From NCBI GenBank assembly GCA_002897115.2, contig BCIH01000001.1, forward strand, positions 1,059,031 through 1,123,030: a stretch of 64,000 bases of DNA, written 5' to 3'. The position numbers and the translations under genes are program-made. This stretch comes from Prototheca cutis (taxonomy: Eukaryota > Chlorophyta > Trebouxiophyceae > Chlorellales > Chlorellaceae). Positions 1-10,576 of the stretch are shown piece after piece. The first letter of the stretch is position 1. Every line of letters begins with the position of its first letter. The notes beneath the pieces are model-generated. The model searched no databases. It had not been told where the DNA came from and saw only the letters and a program-made list of their open reading frames with translations.

Positions 1-553
1 TCGGCGACCGTAGCTCCCTGTACAGAGACATCGTCGTTGCTGCCTGCCGTGGCTGCCTGCTGCTGAGCTGCACTGGCCCCCTGGGCTGCCGCTGGGCTCT
101 CGGGAGCTGCGGTCTGCTGTGTCGAAGGCAGCACCACGGTTGCTCCAGTGATCTGCTCTGGATTGCTCAGGTTTGCACTTGATGTGGCAGATTCAGCTAG
201 AACTGATATGTTAGAGCCTTCCTCTGCGTGCGTGGAGCCACCGGTGACTGTGACCACAGGCCAATCCGCGGGCGGAGCCTCCGGGCCTGCGCACAAATTC
301 GCGGAAGTGGGGCGACCAAGCAGTCGCAAGAGGGGCCATGGGAAATTGGCTGCGGGCATGCGGACACCCATGCGTGCGTACCTGCTATAAATGGCTTTGG
401 AGTGTCGTCGCGGGCCATACGGGGATCAGGCAGGATCGCGTCATTGGCCCGGCCAGTGGCCACCACGGCTGCTGCCAGCGACAGGCAGGCCAGGCTGCAT
501 AGCCCCATGATAAAGCTCACACGCCGTCCAGACAAGCTTCTTATTGCCTTCAT
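1..553 (-). CDS. Unknown single-pass membrane protein, N-terminal part (runs off left edge)
   Basis: Two exons are visible. Exon 1 is 553..382, starting at ATG 553 and ending in phase 1 at a CAG|GTACGC donor. Exon 2 starts at 247 after a TCACAG acceptor and stays open to base 1. The N-terminus is basic (MKAIRSLSGRRVSF) and is followed by a hydrophobic stretch of about 20 residues (IMGLCSLACLSLAAAVVA), so it is a signal peptide or signal anchor. The rest is rich in Ala, Gln, Ser and Thr, looks disordered and has no recognisable domain. The C-terminus lies outside the window, so no function is proposed. An upstream in-frame GTG at 562 was not preferred over the ATG. Confidence 0.5.
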
Positions 554-847
554 GTGATCCACATTGTTTTTGTTGTCAAATGTTCTCCTATCTGGAACAG
601 TTTGTGGGTGTTCCGGCCGTGTTGTCCGATCAGATGGGCACCTCCAACACCAGCTGTTGCCCGCGGAGTCGGAGTTGGGCGCGACAAGAAGGGGGATCCC
701 GAATCACGGACAACGGTCCCTGCTGTTCCGTAGCACAGCACGTGCATGGAGCACCTACAATATGTAATGCATTGAATCGGGCATAAAAATCCTTGTTGGC
801 TGCATAGTTCTCGAAGCGGGGCTGTCGCGGGTGCAGGCCTGCACGTC
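554..847. other. Intergenic, shared upstream region
   Basis: Lies between the left-edge gene (-) and the AIR carboxylase gene (+), which diverge from it. Only short shadow ORFs are present and no clear promoter element was recognised. Confidence 0.5.
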
Positions 848-3492
848 ATGCGGGTGGCACAACCAACCATGAGCCTGCCCACCACTGGTGGGTGCGCGCG
901 TGCCATGTGCGCCCCATTCACATCGCACCAGACGCAGTTGCGAAGCTTGACAGCGAGGGCGCCAGGCCGGTTGCCCCGGAATGGCTCCCAAGCCAAGGGG
1001 GCCAGGGCCCACTCCAGGGCGCTCGTTCTAGCCGCTGCGAGCGCCTCATCCCAGGGCCAGGACAGCGCCCAGCGGGCAATCAAGACCGTGGGAGTTCTTG
1101 GAGGCGGCCAACTGGGCTTGATGCTGGCTGAAGCAGCGGTAAGAGGGTTTGGGCTGTCGTGAAGTGTTGTGTAGGTTGACAGGAGCGCAGTCCCCGTGTC
1201 TCACCCCCAGGAGCAGCACCCTGCATGCAACTCCGCTCCATCCATCAACTTCATCCAGGAGGACCTGGGGCTACGCATCAAGGTGCTGGACCCCACGCCC
1301 GGCTGCCCCGCGTCGAGTGTGGCGGAGCAGGTGCATGGCAGCTTCACCGACCCCAAGGCCATTGCTGAATTTGCCAAGGGCGTGGACATGCTGACTGTGG
1401 AAATTGAGCACGTGGACGCCGACGCGCTGGAGGTACGTCTGTTGTCAGTTGCATGGAGCTGGAAAGCGCAGGGGTGCATTCGTGCATGGGACTATCATCG
1501 CCGAGCGTGCGGGGAGTATGGTTTCCCGTGCAAGGCATAGCTCTTTCCACATCCCGTTCATCCACTTCAAGCAATGCAATAACACCGCCCATGGCTGCAC
1601 AGGCTGCAGCGGCTGCGGCAGGGATCGAGGCACACCCCAGCCCAGCGGTGCTGCGTGTGATTCAGGACAAGTGGGCGCAGAAGCAGCACTTTGCGGCGGC
1701 AGGCGTGCCGTGTGCGCCCGCAGGCTCCGTTGCGTCTGAGGTCGACCTCGCTGCCTTTGGCGAGGAGCATGGCTACCCCTTCATGCTCAAGGCCCGGCGT
1801 CTGGCATACGACGGCCGGGGCAATGCGGTCGTGGACTCTCCTGACACAGCCGCTGCAGCTGTCACGGCGCTGGGAGGCTATGGCCAGGGTCTGTATGCCG
1901 AGGCCTGGGTTCCCTTTAAGGCCGAGGTGGCGGTGATGGTGGTTCGCGACCGGCGCGGCAACCTGACCCCCTTCCCCGCCGTCCAGACCCTGCACCGGGA
2001 CAGCATCTGCGTGCTGACCGAGGCCCCGCCGGCGGGTCTGCCGCCCTCGCTGTGCGAGCTGGCCCAGAGCGTTGCGATGCAGGCCGTGGCCTCCCTCCCC
2101 GGCGCCGGGGTCTACGGCGTCGAGCTCTTCCTCGTCGAGGGTGGTGGGACTGATGGAAATGGTGCTGGAGTTTCGGAACAGGATGGTGCCATGACAGCAG
2201 CAACGTCTGCACGGCTGCTGTTGAACGAGGTGGCTCCCCGGCCGCACAACTCCGGCCACTACACTATCGAAGCTTGCGCGACGTCGCAGTACGCGGCGCA
2301 CCTGCAGGCCGTGATGGGCCTGCCCGTGGGGCCCACGGCCCTGACCTGCGGCGCGGCCATCATGGGCAACATCCTCGGAGATGCGGCCGGCGAGGAGGCC
2401 AATGCCGCCCGCGTGGCGGCCATGCGCAAGACCGCGGAGCAGATGCCGGGGTGCGCGCTGCACTGGTATGGCAAGGCTGGCTACAAGGACAAGCGCAAGC
2501 TGGGACACTTTACGGTGACGGCGAGCAATCGGGCTGCCGCGCGGCGTGCGCTCGCCAAGGTCGATGCAAACCTCGCTGACGAGCTCGAGCGCACCGCGCC
2601 TCTTACAAGCAGCGAGTCAGCCGCTGCCCAACCGCCACGCGTCGGCATCCTGATGGGCTCCGACTCTGACCTCCCGACCATGCGTGCCGCGGCCGAGGTG
2701 CTGACTGAATTTGGCGTCCCCGTCGAAGTCCAGATCGTCTCCGCCCACAGGTAGCTAGTAGGGAGTTGTAGCTCTCCGGTGCCGTTCTGTTTTGCTTGTC
2801 GCAGACATGCTAGAATCGGTGCAGGGCACGACCATACCTCTCTTGACCAGAGAACAACACTTCTATTATCATTACTACAAACCATAACAGGACGCCAGGC
2901 CTGATGGCAGAGTACGCGAGCCGGGCGGCAGCGCGGGGCGTGCAGGTCATCATTGCCGGCGCCGGCGGCGCGGCGCACCTCCCGGGCATGCTGGCGGCCC
3001 AGACCCCGCTCCCAGTCATCGGTGTGCCCGTCGTGCCAGCTGGCGCCCGCCTGGACGGCATGGACGCCCTCCTTTCCATCTGCCAGGTCGGTTGAAAAAA
3101 AAACTCGGTGTGTGTGTGTGTGTGTGTGTGCGTGTGTGTGTGTGTGTGGGTGGGTGGGTGGGTGGGTGGGTGGGGGGGAAGGCGGAAGGCCGTGATATGT
3201 CCTTGGCATGTACATGCAAAGAAAAACATCTGGCCACCACAGCTCTCTCATGAACCCTTTCCACCCACCCAATTCCACTGACAAGCAGATGCCCAAGGGG
3301 GTGCCTGTGGCGACGGTGGCTATTGGCAATGCGGCAAATGCGGGGCTGCTGGCCGTCCGCATCCTGGCATCGTCCGATCCAGAGCTCCTCCTGCGCATGG
3401 AGGAGTACCAAGCAGGCATGACCAGTATGGTCATGGGTAAACGCGAAACGATGGCTGCCGAAGGCTGGCAGATGTACGGCCTGAAGAAGTGA
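848..3492 (+). CDS. ADE2: Phosphoribosylaminoimidazole carboxylase, PurK-PurE fusion
   Basis: Fused AIR carboxylase of purine synthesis (AIR + CO2 to CAIR), with the same architecture as yeast ADE2 and the plant enzyme. Exons: 848..1138, 1259..1432, 1603..2750, 2891..3086, 3289..3492; 670 residues. Residues 1-80 resemble an organelle transit peptide. The PurK ATP-grasp part follows: [17 protein letters not shown], then [12 protein letters not shown], then [12 protein letters not shown]. The PurE domain begins near [15 protein letters not shown] and contains QIVSAHRTP, split across intron 3, then [13 protein letters not shown] and IGVPV. All junctions keep phase. Intron 4 carries a GT repeat and a G-rich block. 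The start is the first ATG upstream of the Rossmann motif; the exact transit-peptide start is less certain than the catalytic part. Confidence 0.93.
3148..3178 (+). repeat. (GGGT)n G-rich block in intron 4 of the AIR carboxylase gene
   Basis: Directly after a (GT)n stretch (about 3111-3147) comes GGGT repeated five times and then a G run, on the coding strand. It lies inside the intron 3087..3288. Confidence 0.9.
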
Positions 3493-3894
3493 AGCCACTG
3501 GCGCTCGTGACGAAGAGCCCTGGTAGTATTCGCGATGAGGGGCCCGCCTTCTTTGGCCCACAGCAGAGGGCCTCACGGCTGCCTGACCAGCAATGATGCC
3601 ATCCATACAGTATCCTTGCACAGACTGGCCGTCCTCCAAACACAACACCAGGACTTGTTTCACAAAGAAGGGGCACTGGCGCCTTCCCAAAGAAGCACAG
3701 TGTGTCCGTCAGCGGACTGGAGGAAGCCCGTGTGCTCCCCATCATGGGATAGATAGTCAAGAGGACCGGGGACGCAACGCAGAGGTGGGCTGGGGTGCCA
3801 GGGTTGGGCGTCGTCAGTGGCAGTGGATCAAACGTATAACCCGTATCCCCCCGGCCCTCATACACGCCGCCAGCCCGGAATCAGTACAGTGGCA
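3493..3894. other. Convergent intergenic region
   Basis: Lies between the stop codons of the AIR carboxylase gene (+) and the GAT-domain gene (-). It presumably holds both 3' UTRs; no additional gene was seen. Confidence 0.6.
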
Positions 3895-4896
3895 TCAGTC
3901 AAAGCTGATGAGCGGTGACTCCTCCCGTGGGGGGGCCGCGACCGGCGGCGGCGGGGGTGCGAGCTCGGTCTTGTCGGCTGCCGGCGGCGGGGCCTGTTCC
4001 TCCAGACAGCTGTTCAGCATGTCCAGAGCCTCAATTGCCTGACTGTACAGCGCCTCATCCCCACCCGTGTAATCGCCAATCAAGCCGCGGAGTTGAGCCT
4101 GCAGGGTTTTGGGCGGGCGAAGACGGTGATGTCTGGACGTGCATGTTCACGATATCCTGCTTGCTTTGCCCGTTTACTTCACGAGGACAGGCTGCCACGG
4201 CCCGAGCGATGCCGACCCAGAGGCATCCTAAACACGTTCCCTACCTGCAACTGCTTTGCGGTGGACTTCATCTCGTCGGCTGCTGATCCATGCTCCTGCA
4301 GGGACACCATCTCCCACAGGATTGCCGCGGCGTCCTTGGCCAGCACTGTCAGCTCGCGCAGCTCGTCCACCTGCCGAGGGGGAGGGCCCGGGTGGAGTGG
4401 GCTGCCTGCCCTTGGCGAGCTGAGGCCCGGCAAGACGATCCCGCAGGTACAATCATCAAGGACCAGCAACTGTGCCATAACCTACAGACAAGGGCAGATC
4501 CCCATGTACTGGATGCTGCATGTGCACAGCAGGCAGCCCAACAACGTCTGCCGACCTGGGAGGGCAGTCCTGCCGTGCTGAAACTGGTCGGGCCACCTGG
4601 GGCTGCAGGGGGCCGGTAGGCCTGCGGGGGTGGCACGCCATGGCTGCGCTCGTAGTCGTCCGTCTCGTCCTGGGCGGACACTAATGGCCTCTCCAGGTTG
4701 TCGAGCTCATCATAGCCCTGTGACGGCGCAGGCCCGGAGAAGTCGCATGCGGGGCCTGGTTCGGGGCAGGGAAGTGATCACCGACAGCCTCGTCACGCAT
4801 GCAAGAACAGAACCGCACCTGATGCTTTGCTCCCAAAAGGGACTGAAATTTCGCTTTGAAATCGTTGACACGTCTGCTGAAGGTCGACCCCGACAT
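3895..4896 (-). CDS. Small GAT-domain protein with C-terminal clathrin-box motif
   Basis: Exons on the minus strand: 4896..4819, 4717..4556, 4370..4245, 4098..3895; 189 residues and every junction is phase 0. Residues 81-150 form two long helices, starting VDELRELTVLAKDAAAILW and continuing to EALYSQAIEALDMLNSCLEE. They resemble the three-helix GAT domain of TOM1/GGA ubiquitin-dependent sorting proteins. A Pro-rich linker follows, and the protein ends in LISFD, which fits the clathrin-box consensus (L-hydrophobic-x-hydrophobic-D/E). No VHS domain precedes GAT. The N-terminus is short and basic (MSGSTFSRRVNDFKAKFQ). The start is the in-frame ATG at 4896; an upstream exon cannot be excluded because the frame stays open. 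Likely a cytosolic endosomal adaptor, by inference. Confidence 0.6.
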
Positions 4897-5258
4897 GACG
4901 TCTTGGGTTGCGGAGGAGGGGTTGGGAGCCCACAAGTCCCTACAACAGGCGCCTGGCAGGTCGCACAGAAACCTCTTGATGACCGTTACTTGGATGTCAC
5001 TACTGAGAAATATCTTACAATTGCAAAATTCCGCGTTTCCATCGCCATCAGGAAAGATCGCGTGAACATCGCGACGATGACCTGATGATTCCACGGGATC
5101 TGCCACCTTTCGCTCCTCGCTCGTCCGCAACCTTGCACGCCCCAAGCCCCGGGCCGGGCAACGACATGGCCATGCCAACCTGAACTGCAAACCCCATCCA
5201 CAACCATGGACTTGCGCCGTTGTCTCTGATTGTTTTATCTTGGTCTGCATAATCACTC
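4897..5258. other. Divergent upstream region between GAT-domain gene and argJ
   Basis: 362 nt between two divergent start codons. No recognisable ORF homology or clear TATA box. Confidence 0.5.
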
Positions 5259-7742
5259 ATGATGCTTGGCAGCTCGGTTCGTCTTCCATTCCCTGGCACG
5301 GTCAGGGCCGGGCCACAGCCCGTCCAACTGCTGACCTCGCCGGCAGTGTGTCGGGGAAGCCTTGCCATCAAGCTCTCCATCGGGTCCCGGTCAGGCCTCC
5401 GCAATGGTGAGTCATCATTGCAGTGATCCGATTTGGGAGACGGAGCATGGGCTGGTCGTGTGGGCTGCAGCTTGACTAGGGTGGTGGCGGCGCTGGATGG
5501 ACTCGGGTAGGTGACCCCTCCACCAGTACCAGAGCGCAGAATGAAACCCATTACGGCACTTGGTCCTGGTTCCTTTGGTATTACATTTGTTTGCTGGTCC
5601 TAGCTTGGCACCTTGATGTGCTGGTCCCACTGGCCTGGGTGATGAAGCTCTTGCCGGCTGGAACCAGCTGCGGAGGGAAATGTGCGGCGGTCCCCCACAA
5701 ACTCCTTCAACTCTCCCAAACCACTGCAGGCTCCCTGAGGCAAAATGGCCCCCGGCGGGGCATCAGGGTGTGTACATTGCATGGATCATACTCGTGCACA
5801 GATTTTGCCATGGGAACATCCATACAATCCATGGATATTCCCTTGCCACAGCATTTCCGTCCCTACATTCCCCCTCTCCCATCACTCCCCCTCCCCCCCA
5901 CACACGCCAAAAACAAACACGGCAGGTATGCGGGGTGTCGTCAGAGGAGCTGGCGCAGGCGTCGTCCGGCCTGCCTGGGAACTTTGACCTTCCACGTGCC
6001 CCAATCCTGATCCCCAAGGGCCCCTGGAAGGAGATCGAGGGCGGTGTCACCGCTGCCAAGGGCTTCAAGGCCCAAGGTTGTCCTTGTGTGGGGGGAATTT
6101 TCCAGGGAAAAAAAGGGGGATTATCTGGTTGGGGCCATGCGTGCGGTTTGCCTCTTCATCCCCCGTGCACCCACNCAATTACTCACACACATGCCCGTAT
6201 CCGACATAGGCATGTACGCCAAGATGCGTGCCAAGGGCGACAAGGCAGATCTGTCGCTGGTGGTCTCCGAGCCTGCCGCAGTGGCGGCGGGCGCCTTCAC
6301 TAAGAACGTCATGTGCGCCGCGCCAGTGGGTTTTTGCAAGGGCGTGCTGGCCAGACGCGAGCGTGTGTCGGCCGTGATTTCCAATGCGGGCCAGGCCAAC
6401 GCGGCGACCGGTGCGGCCGGTGATGCGGACGCAGCCGCTTCGGCCGCCGCGACTGCAGAGGCACTGGGCTTGGATGCGGCGTCCGACCCCGTGCTGGTCA
6501 TGTCGACGGGCGTGATTGGCCGGCGCATCGCGCTGGAGCAGCTGGTTGCGGCAGCGCCATCCCTGGTGGCAGGGTTGGGTTCGACCCCGGGCCACGCGTT
6601 GCGGGCGGCGGTGGCCATAACAACGACCGACCTTGCCAGCAAATCCGCGGCGCTGGAGGTTGAGCTTTCCCCTGGACGTGTGGTGCGGTTGGGAGGCATG
6701 GCCAAGGGCTCTGGCATGATCCACCCCAACATGGCCACCATGCTGGGCCTGGTGACCTGCGACGNGCCTGTTGCTGCTTCGGTGTGGAGGCCCCTGCTCA
6801 GCGCGGCCTGCGCGGCCAGTTTCAACGCCATCACCGTCGACGGCGACACCTCCACCAACGATACCGTCATCGGCCTGGCCAACGGCGCCGCGGGTGGGCC
6901 GGAAATCAGCGACCCAGCCAGCCCCGAGGCTCAACGCCTGGCTGCTGCGGTGACTGCACTTCTCCAGGGTCTCGCCAAGTCCATCGCCTGGGATGGCGAA
7001 GGTGCCACCATGCTGCTCGAGTGCACCGTCCGTGGCGCGGCCACCGACGCCGAGGCGCGGGCCGTGGCGAAATCCATCGTCGGGTCCTCCCTCGTCAAGG
7101 CCGCCATGTATGGCCACGACCCCAACTGGGGCCGTATCGCCGCCGCCGCAGGGTCCGCTTTTGGGTGTTGGATTTGAAATTATTTCGTTGGTTTGGAAAG
7201 TAGTTTGATGGCGGCGATAATATTATGCTTTACACGGCAATCGCGACCACTAGAATCCTTTCGACAATGCCTGCCCCCCATCCCCGCCTCCCACCCCCCC
7301 ACCACACCAACAACAAGCTGCAGGTACTCGGGTGTGGAGTACAGTCAGGATGCGGTGGAGATCCGGCTGGGCGACACGCTGCTGATGCGGGCGGGGCAGC
7401 CGCTGGAATTTGATGCCGCTGCCGCCAGCGAGTACATGGCCGATGCCGCCGCCGAGCACGGCACCGTGCAAATCTCCGTGGCCATCGGCGCCGGCCCGGG
7501 TCAAGGCCAGGCCTGGGGCTGCGACCTGTCATATGACTACGTCAAGATCAATGCTGGTGTGTGTATTGGTGGTTGTTGGGTCGGGGGGGGTACTAGTGGC
7601 ATGAGAGTGGCCGTGTTCCCAGATGGATGGGATGAATGCGTCCCTTGGCTCCAGAGGGTGAGATGAGCGTGCGGGTATTCAGAGCACAGTATCAGCATGG
7701 AATTCTTCTCCTCCACATACTTGGGCAGAATACACGACGTGA
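5259..7742 (+). CDS. argJ: Glutamate N-acetyltransferase / ornithine acetyltransferase (ArgJ)
   Basis: ArgJ transfers acetyl from N-acetylornithine to glutamate in the cyclic arginine pathway. Exons: 5259..5406, 5945..6076, 6210..7152, 7324..7556, 7729..7742; 489 residues. Exon 1 ([18 protein letters not shown]...) is a typical Ser/Arg-rich plastid transit peptide ending at a GTGAGT donor. The mature part starts with [18 protein letters not shown]. The family's autocleavage site is in [13 protein letters not shown] (cleavage before the Thr of MAT). Further conserved blocks are [12 protein letters not shown] and [13 protein letters not shown]. The universally conserved C-terminus KINAEYTT is completed only by a 14-nt last exon. 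Exon 2 uses an acceptor just downstream of a stronger-looking CAG; its start is the least certain junction. An N at 6765 obscures one residue. Confidence 0.92.
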
Positions 7743-8149
7743 TGGGGGAGTGGTGCTGAACGAGCCGCGGTCTGGGTGCGGGGCAGCAGGACGTGAACTG
7801 GGTTGCCTGGCGCGGTTGTCACCCAGTTGAATCCTTGTCTGCCTCGCAAGGCCTAGGAAACACCAGTGTGCTTGGGGGTGGATGCACCATCTTGACGTGT
7901 AACACATTGCGAAGAGATCTGTGACAAGGTTGCGTTGATGACGGATTCCGCGCCACGCGCCAGCTCCCCCCTCCCGACATCGGAAGCGATCTGGGAAAGG
8001 TTGGGGACACATCATCTCGCGCGACACCGTCGAACACCCGGCGTTGAGCTCAAGTCAAGACGAGTTCCTGTTTGCACATACATAAGCAATCAGGACTGTG
8101 GATGCTGATCCGCGCAGCAGGGCTCTAGCTGAGAGGGGTGTGGGTCCTC
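7743..8149. other. Tandem intergenic region
   Basis: Holds the 3' end of argJ and the upstream region of the hydrolase gene. Nothing else was recognised. Confidence 0.5.
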
Positions 8150-10210
8150 ATGGCGATGGACTGGGACTGGTCCGGATGGGTCCTCAAAATCGCCGGCATG
8201 GTGCGCGGTGGAGCTGGGCCACACCCTGTCGGGCACAATGGGTATCTCTTATGACGTGTGTTAGCTGTAATAACAACCCTCCCCGCTGCCTTGCAGGGGG
8301 CCGGCCTGACACTGGCGTTCCTGGCCGCCTTGGTATACTTTCAGGAGAAGCTGGTCAGTGGGGGTTTGTTGGGTGGTGTCCAGCTCTCCTGCTCATGCAT
8401 GCCCTGAAGTATAGGTGGGTGTTGGTGCATGGAGATGAGGTATCAAGATTGCGAAGCTTTGGACTGCGAGCAGTTCAGGGTCCATGGCGTCCTCCGCCAC
8501 TCGTTGGAGAGTCTGCTGGGGTCTTCAATGCACGCACGAGGCAATCCCCGCTTTAAACCATGCCCAAACAAGCAAACCCCTTATTGCTCACAGATCTACA
8601 TCCCTCGCCTGCCTGGCATGCCCGCGGGCTACGCATTTTACCCCGGCGAATTTGGGCTCGAGCATGAGGACGTCTGGCTCGTCAGCGCAGACGGTGTCCG
8701 CTTGCACGCCTGGTTCATGTGGCTCAAGGATCTCCCCATCGAGGAGCGCCGCCAGCGTCCCACCATTGTGTTTTTCCAGGAAAACGCAGGCAACATGTCC
8801 TACCGGTCAGCGGAACGGGCAAGGGGGTCTTGTCTGATGTGGTTTTGGCGAGTTGAGCTGCACGGAGACATGCGCTCATTTGGCCGCCGGCCCCTGACCC
8901 CCGAATCCTCCCTTCCCCTCCAATCCAAGATCCCAAAGCCCGCGCCCCTCACCCCTCCACAGCCTGCACTTCCTGGGCCCCCTGGCCGACATCCTTGGGG
9001 TGAACGTCTTCGTCCTCGGTTACCGCGGCTACGGTGAGAGCGGCGGCAGTCCCAGCGAGCGTGGTTTCCAAATGGACGCTGAGTTGGCGCTGCGCCACGT
9101 CAGCGCCCGTGCCGACGTCGACCCCGCCAAGATTATCGTCTTTGGAAGGTCCATCGGTGGCGCCGTTGCACTGCATGCCGCCGCGTCCACGTCCGTCAAG
9201 GTCAGTAGTTGTAGCGGTGGTGGTGGTGGTAGGGTTGCTGGGAGGGAGAACTTGGTAGCTAGCGTTGCCGAGCACTCCAGGCTATAACTCAGATCACTCT
9301 CCGCCAAACCGGCAACTGAGAAGGTGGCTGCGCTCGTGGTTGAGAACACGTTCACGTCACTGGAGGACATTGTGCCCCTGAAGATCGGCATCCTGCGACC
9401 CTTTATTGGCAAGGACAGGTATGCGAGCGAGCGAGCGAGGGAGCAGAGTGGGGTGGGTGGCTGGGGCACGAGCGTGCGCGTGGACTGGTGACGGCGACAC
9501 CTGCCCCACCGGGACTGGCACGTCGTCAAGCCTGCCTGCTTGTTGCTCTATCCCCCATCCTCCCATACCCCCCCCCCCCAACACACACACCCCATCCCAC
9601 CCCAGGCCCTGCAACTGGTTGCTCTGGAACAAGTGGGACAACGCTTCTGCAGTCAAGCGGCTGACAGAGACACCCATCCTGTTCTTGTCCTCCCTCAAGG
9701 TCCGGAAGAGAAGGGCATTGTGGGTACTACTGCTCGACTGTGCTGCTTGTAAGGATTTCGTTGGTGTGAGGACTGTCCTTTTTGTTCCAATTTGATGCGA
9801 GTTTGCTGGGTTGATACGCCACCTGAATCAGGCACCAGACATTCCCCATGGACCCCATCGTACATTCTCAGGATGAGATGCTTCCAGCGAGTCAGATGAA
9901 GGAGCTGTACAACGTACACCCCACGCTGCCCTGGCAGCTGGCGACGTTCCCCGACGCCACCCACATGGATGCCTTTTTGGTGGACCAGGACAGGTATTGG
10001 TCCGTGCTGTTCAAGTTCCTGTACGCCGACATCTTCCCAGGGTTGACGCCGCTGCAGCGCGTGCCCCAGCCGGCGCCGCCGCTGCGCAAGGAGGGCTCCT
10101 CGGGTTCTGGCACGAGTTCGCACGACTGGGAGACGGTCGTTCCGCCGCAAGCCGAGCTGGAAGCTGCCGGTGCCGCTGCGGCGACAGCGGAGGAGAAGAC
10201 AGAGTTGTGA
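8150..10210 (+). CDS. Membrane-anchored alpha/beta hydrolase, BEM46/ABHD13/WAV2 family
   Basis: Exons: 8150..8200, 8297..8353, 8594..8805, 8963..9200, 9321..9418, 9606..9699, 9872..10210; about 362 residues. A hydrophobic N-terminal anchor (GAGLTLAFLAALVYF) is split over exons 1-2. It is followed by the family block IVFFQENAGNMSYR, then VFVLGYRGYGESGG. The nucleophile elbow is GRSIGGAVA (Ser nucleophile). VVENTFTSLEDIVPL follows, and FPDATHMDAF supplies the catalytic His. The order of these blocks matches BEM46/WAV2 serine hydrolases, which sit on endomembranes. Substrate is unknown. The exon 5 acceptor may be 9321 or 9324; both keep frame. The C-terminus is a Ser/Pro/Ala-rich tail. Confidence 0.9.
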
Positions 10211-10576
10211 TGCCTTGGTGCATACAATCTGCTCGCGTGCCCTCCCTCGCCTCTCCATTCAAGTCGATCGTAGCACTGCCCCCTGCTCCCTGCCGCCCCG
10301 TCCTCCGAGCATGTTCTCTTACCACCCCACTGCATGTAACACCGCCGCTCGTTCCGCTGCTTCCATTATTCTGAGCACAATGTAGAGCTAGTGCTGCTTA
10401 TGCATGTCCAACTGCCTACACATGCGCGTGCATTTCGGCCATTGGTTTCAACTCGCCAGGGGACGATTGCATGGCAAGAAGAACTTGGCCGCCAAATCGT
10501 CACAGGGACAACATTCATTCCTTGCGGTAGACCTATCACATTGCCACCAGCGGCAGTTCAGTCAATCACATGCCGC
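10211..10576. other. Convergent intergenic region
   Basis: Lies between the stops of the hydrolase (+) and NOL9 (-) genes; no gene was seen. Confidence 0.6.

Noticed and set aside
1567..2508. 313-codon minus-strand ORF opposite the AIR carboxylase exon
   Set aside because: Shadow of a GC-rich coding exon; the plus frame carries the PurK motifs.
2810..3690. Minus-strand ORFs rich in His/Thr
   Set aside because: Arise from translating the AC/CCCA repeat of an intron.
5048..5551. 167-codon minus ORF as an upstream exon of the GAT-domain gene
   Set aside because: It overlaps argJ exon 1 on the other strand and has no VHS-like sequence.
6179..7117. 312-codon minus ORF opposite argJ
   Set aside because: Shadow; argJ motifs are on the plus strand.
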